This document shows, in pieces, positions 16,352-18,663 of a stretch of DNA of 18,663 nt. Position 1 is the stretch's first letter. Each line of letters opens with the position of its first letter. The notes below the pieces were generated by a model, which ran no database searches, was not told the origin of the DNA, and worked only from the letters and a program-made list of their open reading frames with translations. Made by a program: the position numbers and the translations under genes. Source of the DNA: an uncultured Senegalimassilia sp. (GTDB lineage Bacteria > Actinomycetota > Coriobacteriia > Coriobacteriales > Eggerthellaceae). The DNA lies in NCBI RefSeq assembly GCF_934632265.1, contig NZ_CAKTYH010000027.1, positions 1-18,663 of the forward strand, written 5' to 3'.

Positions 16352-17833
16352 ATGCGCATCGGTTTCGACAACGATAAATACCTGGCTTTGCAGGCCGAGC
16401 ATATCCGTGAAAGGATCGGCCAGTTCGGCGGCAAGCTGTATCTGGAGTTCGGCGGCAAGCTGTTCGACGACTACCATGCCTCACGCGTGCTTCCGGGCTT
16501 TCAGCCGGACAGCAAGATCCGCATGCTGCAGCAGATGGCGGAAGACGTTGAGATCATCATCGCCATCAACGCCAACGATATCGAGAAGAACAAGGTTCGC
16601 GGCGACTTGGGCATCACCTACGACGAGGACGTGCTGCGCCTGCTGGACATCTTCCGCTCCATGGGCTTCGCCACGGCCGGCGTGGTGATCACCCGCTTCG
16701 AGAACCAGCCCAACGCGCTGGCGTTTCGCCATCGTCTGGACAGCCTGGGCATCAAAAGCTACTTGCACTACCCCATCGCCGGGTATCCTTATGACACCGC
16801 GCGCATCGTTTCCTCCGAGGGCTACGGCAAGAACGAGTTCGTAGAGACCACGCATCCTTTGGTAGTGGTCACCGCCCCCGGCCCCGGCTCGGGCAAGATG
16901 GCCACGTGCCTCTCCCAGCTGTATCACGAGCATGAGCGCGGCGTCGAGGCGGGGTACGCGAAGTACGAGACCTTCCCGATCTGGAACCTCCCGCTCAAGC
17001 ACCCGGTGAACGTGGCATATGAGGCCGCAACTGTCGACCTTGACGACGCCAACACCATCGACCCCTTCCATCTTGAGGCGTACGGCGAAACCACCGTCAA
17101 CTACAACCGCGACGTCGAGATCTTCCCAGTGCTTAAAGCCATGATGGAGCGCATCCTGGGCACCAGCCCCTACCAGTCCCCCACCGATATGGGCGTGAAC
17201 ATGGCGGGCATGGCCATCGTCGATGATGACGCTGTTCGAGAGGCCGCGAAAATGGAGATCGTGCGCCGCTACTTCCAGGCCGCGGTTGACGAGCGCCGCA
17301 CCGGCCTGCATCACGAATACGTCGAGCACCTTGAGCTGCTCATGAACCAGGTGGGCGTGGATACGAACTTCTCGCCCGCACGTTCGGCCGCACTGCTTAA
17401 GGCCGAGGCGACCGGCGCTCCGGCTGGCGCCATGGTGCTGCCCGATGGTCGCGTGGTCACCGGCAAGACATCGGATCTGCTGGGCGCCGCCTCCTCGTTG
17501 CTCATGAACGCGCTCAAGGGCGTGGCAGGCGTCGACGAGGATCTGTTCGTCATCTCCGACGAGGTCATCGAGCCGATCTGCGACTTGAAGACTTCCACGC
17601 TGCACGCGAAGAACCCGCGTCTGCACTCCGACGAGACGCTGCTAGCGCTTTCCGTGTCCAGCGCAACCGATCCGGTTGCCAAGCAGCTGGTGGATGCAGC
17701 CGACCAGCTACGCGGCTGCGATGCGTTCTTCAGCGTGATCTTGAGCCCCACCGACGAGAAGCTCTACCGCACGCTCGGCATCAACATCTGCTGCGAGCCG
17801 AAGTACGAGCAGCGCAGGTACTTCCACAAGTAA
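16352..17833 (+). CDS. DUF1846 / UPF0371 family protein
   Basis: This is a conserved cytoplasmic protein of 493 residues, the usual size of the UPF0371/DUF1846 family, whose biochemical role is not established to my knowledge. The ATG at 16352 has GGAAAGGGG 8 bases upstream; longer in-frame extensions lack support. The opening MRIGFDNDKYLALQAEHIRERIGQFGGKLYLEFGGKL is typical of the family. A glycine-rich loop APGPGSGKMAT (about 175-185) resembles a nucleotide-binding loop but is not a canonical Walker A. HPVNVAYEAATVDLDDAN and the segment around NYNRDVEIFPVLKAM are further conserved-looking blocks. No signal peptide or membrane span is seen. The gene is transcribed alone, divergent from pyrG, and ends at a strong terminator. 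Confidence 0.9.
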   Translation: MRIGFDNDKYLALQAEHIRERIGQFGGKLYLEFGGKLFDDYHASRVLPGFQPDSKIRMLQQMAEDVEIIIAINANDIEKNKVRGDLGITYDEDVLRLLDIFRSMGFATAGVVITRFENQPNALAFRHRLDSLGIKSYLHYPIAGYPYDTARIVSSEGYGKNEFVETTHPLVVVTAPGPGSGKMATCLSQLYHEHERGVEAGYAKYETFPIWNLPLKHPVNVAYEAATVDLDDANTIDPFHLEAYGETTVNYNRDVEIFPVLKAMMERILGTSPYQSPTDMGVNMAGMAIVDDDAVREAAKMEIVRRYFQAAVDERRTGLHHEYVEHLELLMNQVGVDTNFSPARSAALLKAEATGAPAGAMVLPDGRVVTGKTSDLLGAASSLLMNALKGVAGVDEDLFVISDEVIEPICDLKTSTLHAKNPRLHSDETLLALSVSSATDPVAKQLVDAADQLRGCDAFFSVILSPTDEKLYRTLGINICCEPKYEQRRYFHK

Positions 17834-17878
17834 GGCTTAGCTACATATCTGCTTGGCACGCATTGCCAAGGCACTTAC

Positions 17879-17912
17879 GCCCCGCGAGGTTGATCGCGGG
17901 GCTTTTTGTTTT
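17879..17912 (+). terminator. Rho-independent terminator of the DUF1846 gene
   Basis: A perfect 9-bp stem, GCCCCGCGA (17879-17887) with TCGCGGGGC (17894-17902), encloses the loop GGTTGA and is followed by TTTTTGTTTT. It lies 45 bases after the stop codon. Confidence 0.92.
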
Positions 17913-17941
17913 AGCAAGCGTTCGTGCGCAATGAAACGTTT

Positions 17942-17989
17942 TCGGATAAGGGCGCATTCGGACCAGGATGCACTCGGATAGGGGTACAT
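17942..17989 (+). repeat. 16-base tandem repeat, three copies
   Basis: Three adjacent 16-base units read TCGGATAAGGGCGCAT, TCGGACCAGGATGCAC and TCGGATAGGGGTACAT, followed by a further TTTCGG. The consensus is TCGGAYMRGGRYRCAY. Repeats of this kind are found near the ends of some transposons (for example IS21-type), but no transposase frame is present here. Confidence 0.75.
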
Positions 17990-17998
17990 TTTCGGGCT

Positions 17999-18069
17999 TT
18001 TGCGGTGTCGCATGCGATGCCAACGATTTGGTGGGTTTGCGGTATCTCATGCCACGCAAGCGATTTGGT
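17999..18069 (+). repeat. 34-base imperfect direct repeat
   Basis: Bases 17999-18032 and 18036-18069 match at 28 of 34 positions without gaps, with a period of 37. Both begin TTTGCGGT and end CGATTTGGT. The pair follows directly after the 16-base tandem repeat, so the two may be parts of one element. Confidence 0.7.
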
Positions 18070-18563
18070 TCATTACTTGCCAAAACAGCGCTTTACCTGG
18101 TATGTATCGGCTATTCCTTTGTCATATTCATTTGCATCGGGTTTCCCTATTTGTCCAGATGAATCACTAGATATCCGAGAAATACCCTGACAGCGGGTTC
18201 TAGAGGACGTCTCGAGGCAAACAGATGGAAGCAAGTAATTTGAGCATCTACGGCCGACAGCCATGAGACGCGCCTCCACTGAAGAGCACGCAACGATAGG
18301 GGCTGGATGAAAAGCAGCTAATCAGCCTGAACGCTAAGGGATCACGGCGCCAATGACCGATGACCACAGGGGTTGCGCAACCGCTGAAGCACATAAAGTG
18401 ATGAGGTCGCAATGAGAAGCAGCAGAATGGCCTGCGTGCTGAGCAATGCCAGCCAAATCCAGCGGCGATAGCCGCACAGACGAAAAACAAGGAATCGGCA
18501 ATCGGGGCATCAAGCGCGCTTATGCTGCAGATTCACCTACACAGGGCAAAGCAATGCAAGGGC
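18070..18563. other. Non-coding region without recognised genes
   Basis: About 490 bases hold no frame with protein-like character. Composition is more AT-rich than the coding cluster. A perfect 12-base palindrome GGTTGCGCAACC lies at 18371-18382. Two 32-base segments, 18307-18338 and 18412-18443, share 22 positions, including ATGA[A/G]AAGCAGC; this is weak. No tRNA, rRNA or CRISPR structure was seen. Confidence 0.5.
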
Positions 18564-18609
18564 CAAAAAACAAACGTGCCCTGCGCTCTTCAAATAGCGC
18601 AGGGCACGT
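18564..18609 (-). terminator. Rho-independent terminator of a gene beyond the right edge
   Basis: A 14-bp perfect stem (18574-18587 with 18596-18609, core CGTGCCCTGCGCT) encloses an 8-base loop CTTCAAAT. On the minus strand it is followed by TTTGTTTTTT. It must serve a minus-strand gene entering from the right. Confidence 0.9.
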
Positions 18610-18624
18610 CAGGAATCACGGGAA

Positions 18625-18663
18625 TCAGATAGCAGCGAGCAAAGCGCACCGCCCCATCAAAAG
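18625..18663 (-). CDS. Possible C-terminal end of a minus-strand gene, partial
   Basis: One minus-strand frame from the right edge is open for 12 codons (LLMGRCALLAAI) and stops at TGA (18627-18625), 16 bases before the terminator stem. The spacing fits a gene end, but the fragment is too short to identify, and another frame runs through the terminator. Confidence 0.3.
   Translation of the reverse strand, partial: LLMGRCALLAAI

Noticed and set aside
18307..18443. Two 32-base similar segments as a repeat family
   Set aside because: They share only 22 of 32 positions with no third copy, which is within reach of chance in this composition.
17841..18490. Small open frames of 60-90 codons in the right-hand gap
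   Set aside because: They overlap the terminator or repeats, lack ribosome sites and show no protein-like composition.

Overview
The window holds most of a division and cell wall (dcw) cluster from a high-G+C, monoderm actinobacterium. It most resembles Coriobacteriia of the Eggerthellaceae type; this is inferred from protein style, gene order and composition, with no search run. All genes from about 815 to 16047 lie on the minus strand. Read in the direction of transcription they are pyrG, xerD, then mraZ-rsmH-ftsL-ftsI-murE-murF-mraY-murD-ftsW-murG. One gene, a DUF1846/UPF0371 protein, diverges from pyrG on the plus strand and ends at a strong terminator.

The dcw genes are packed with gaps of 3 to 12 bases, apart from about 95 bases before ftsL, and several ribosome sites overlap the previous stop codon. 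Together they encode the regulator MraZ, the 16S rRNA methyltransferase RsmH, the divisome proteins FtsL, FtsI and FtsW, and the pathway from UDP-MurNAc-L-Ala-D-Glu-type precursors to lipid II (MurE, MurF, MraY, MurD, MurG). MurE carries the DNPR motif of meso-diaminopimelate-adding enzymes. A promoter lies upstream of mraZ, with two GTGGG boxes in its -35/-10 spacer, as expected for MraZ autoregulation. About 170 bases further upstream is a second, larger set of such boxes in the opposite orientation. It includes a 15-base exact inverted copy of the promoter operator.

The first ~811 bases do not belong with the rest. They hold the 3' end of a probable TolC-family outer membrane protein and a truncated CusB/CzcB-like RND efflux adaptor with a His-rich N-terminus, which are Gram-negative export genes. 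The adaptor frame loses its homology at about 811, directly against the region just after the murG stop where murC would be expected. No mobile element lies at the join. A chimeric assembly is the simplest reading.

The right end (17913-18663) has no convincing complete gene. It contains a 16-base tandem repeat (three copies), a 34-base imperfect direct repeat, and a minus-strand terminator for a gene that lies beyond the window.
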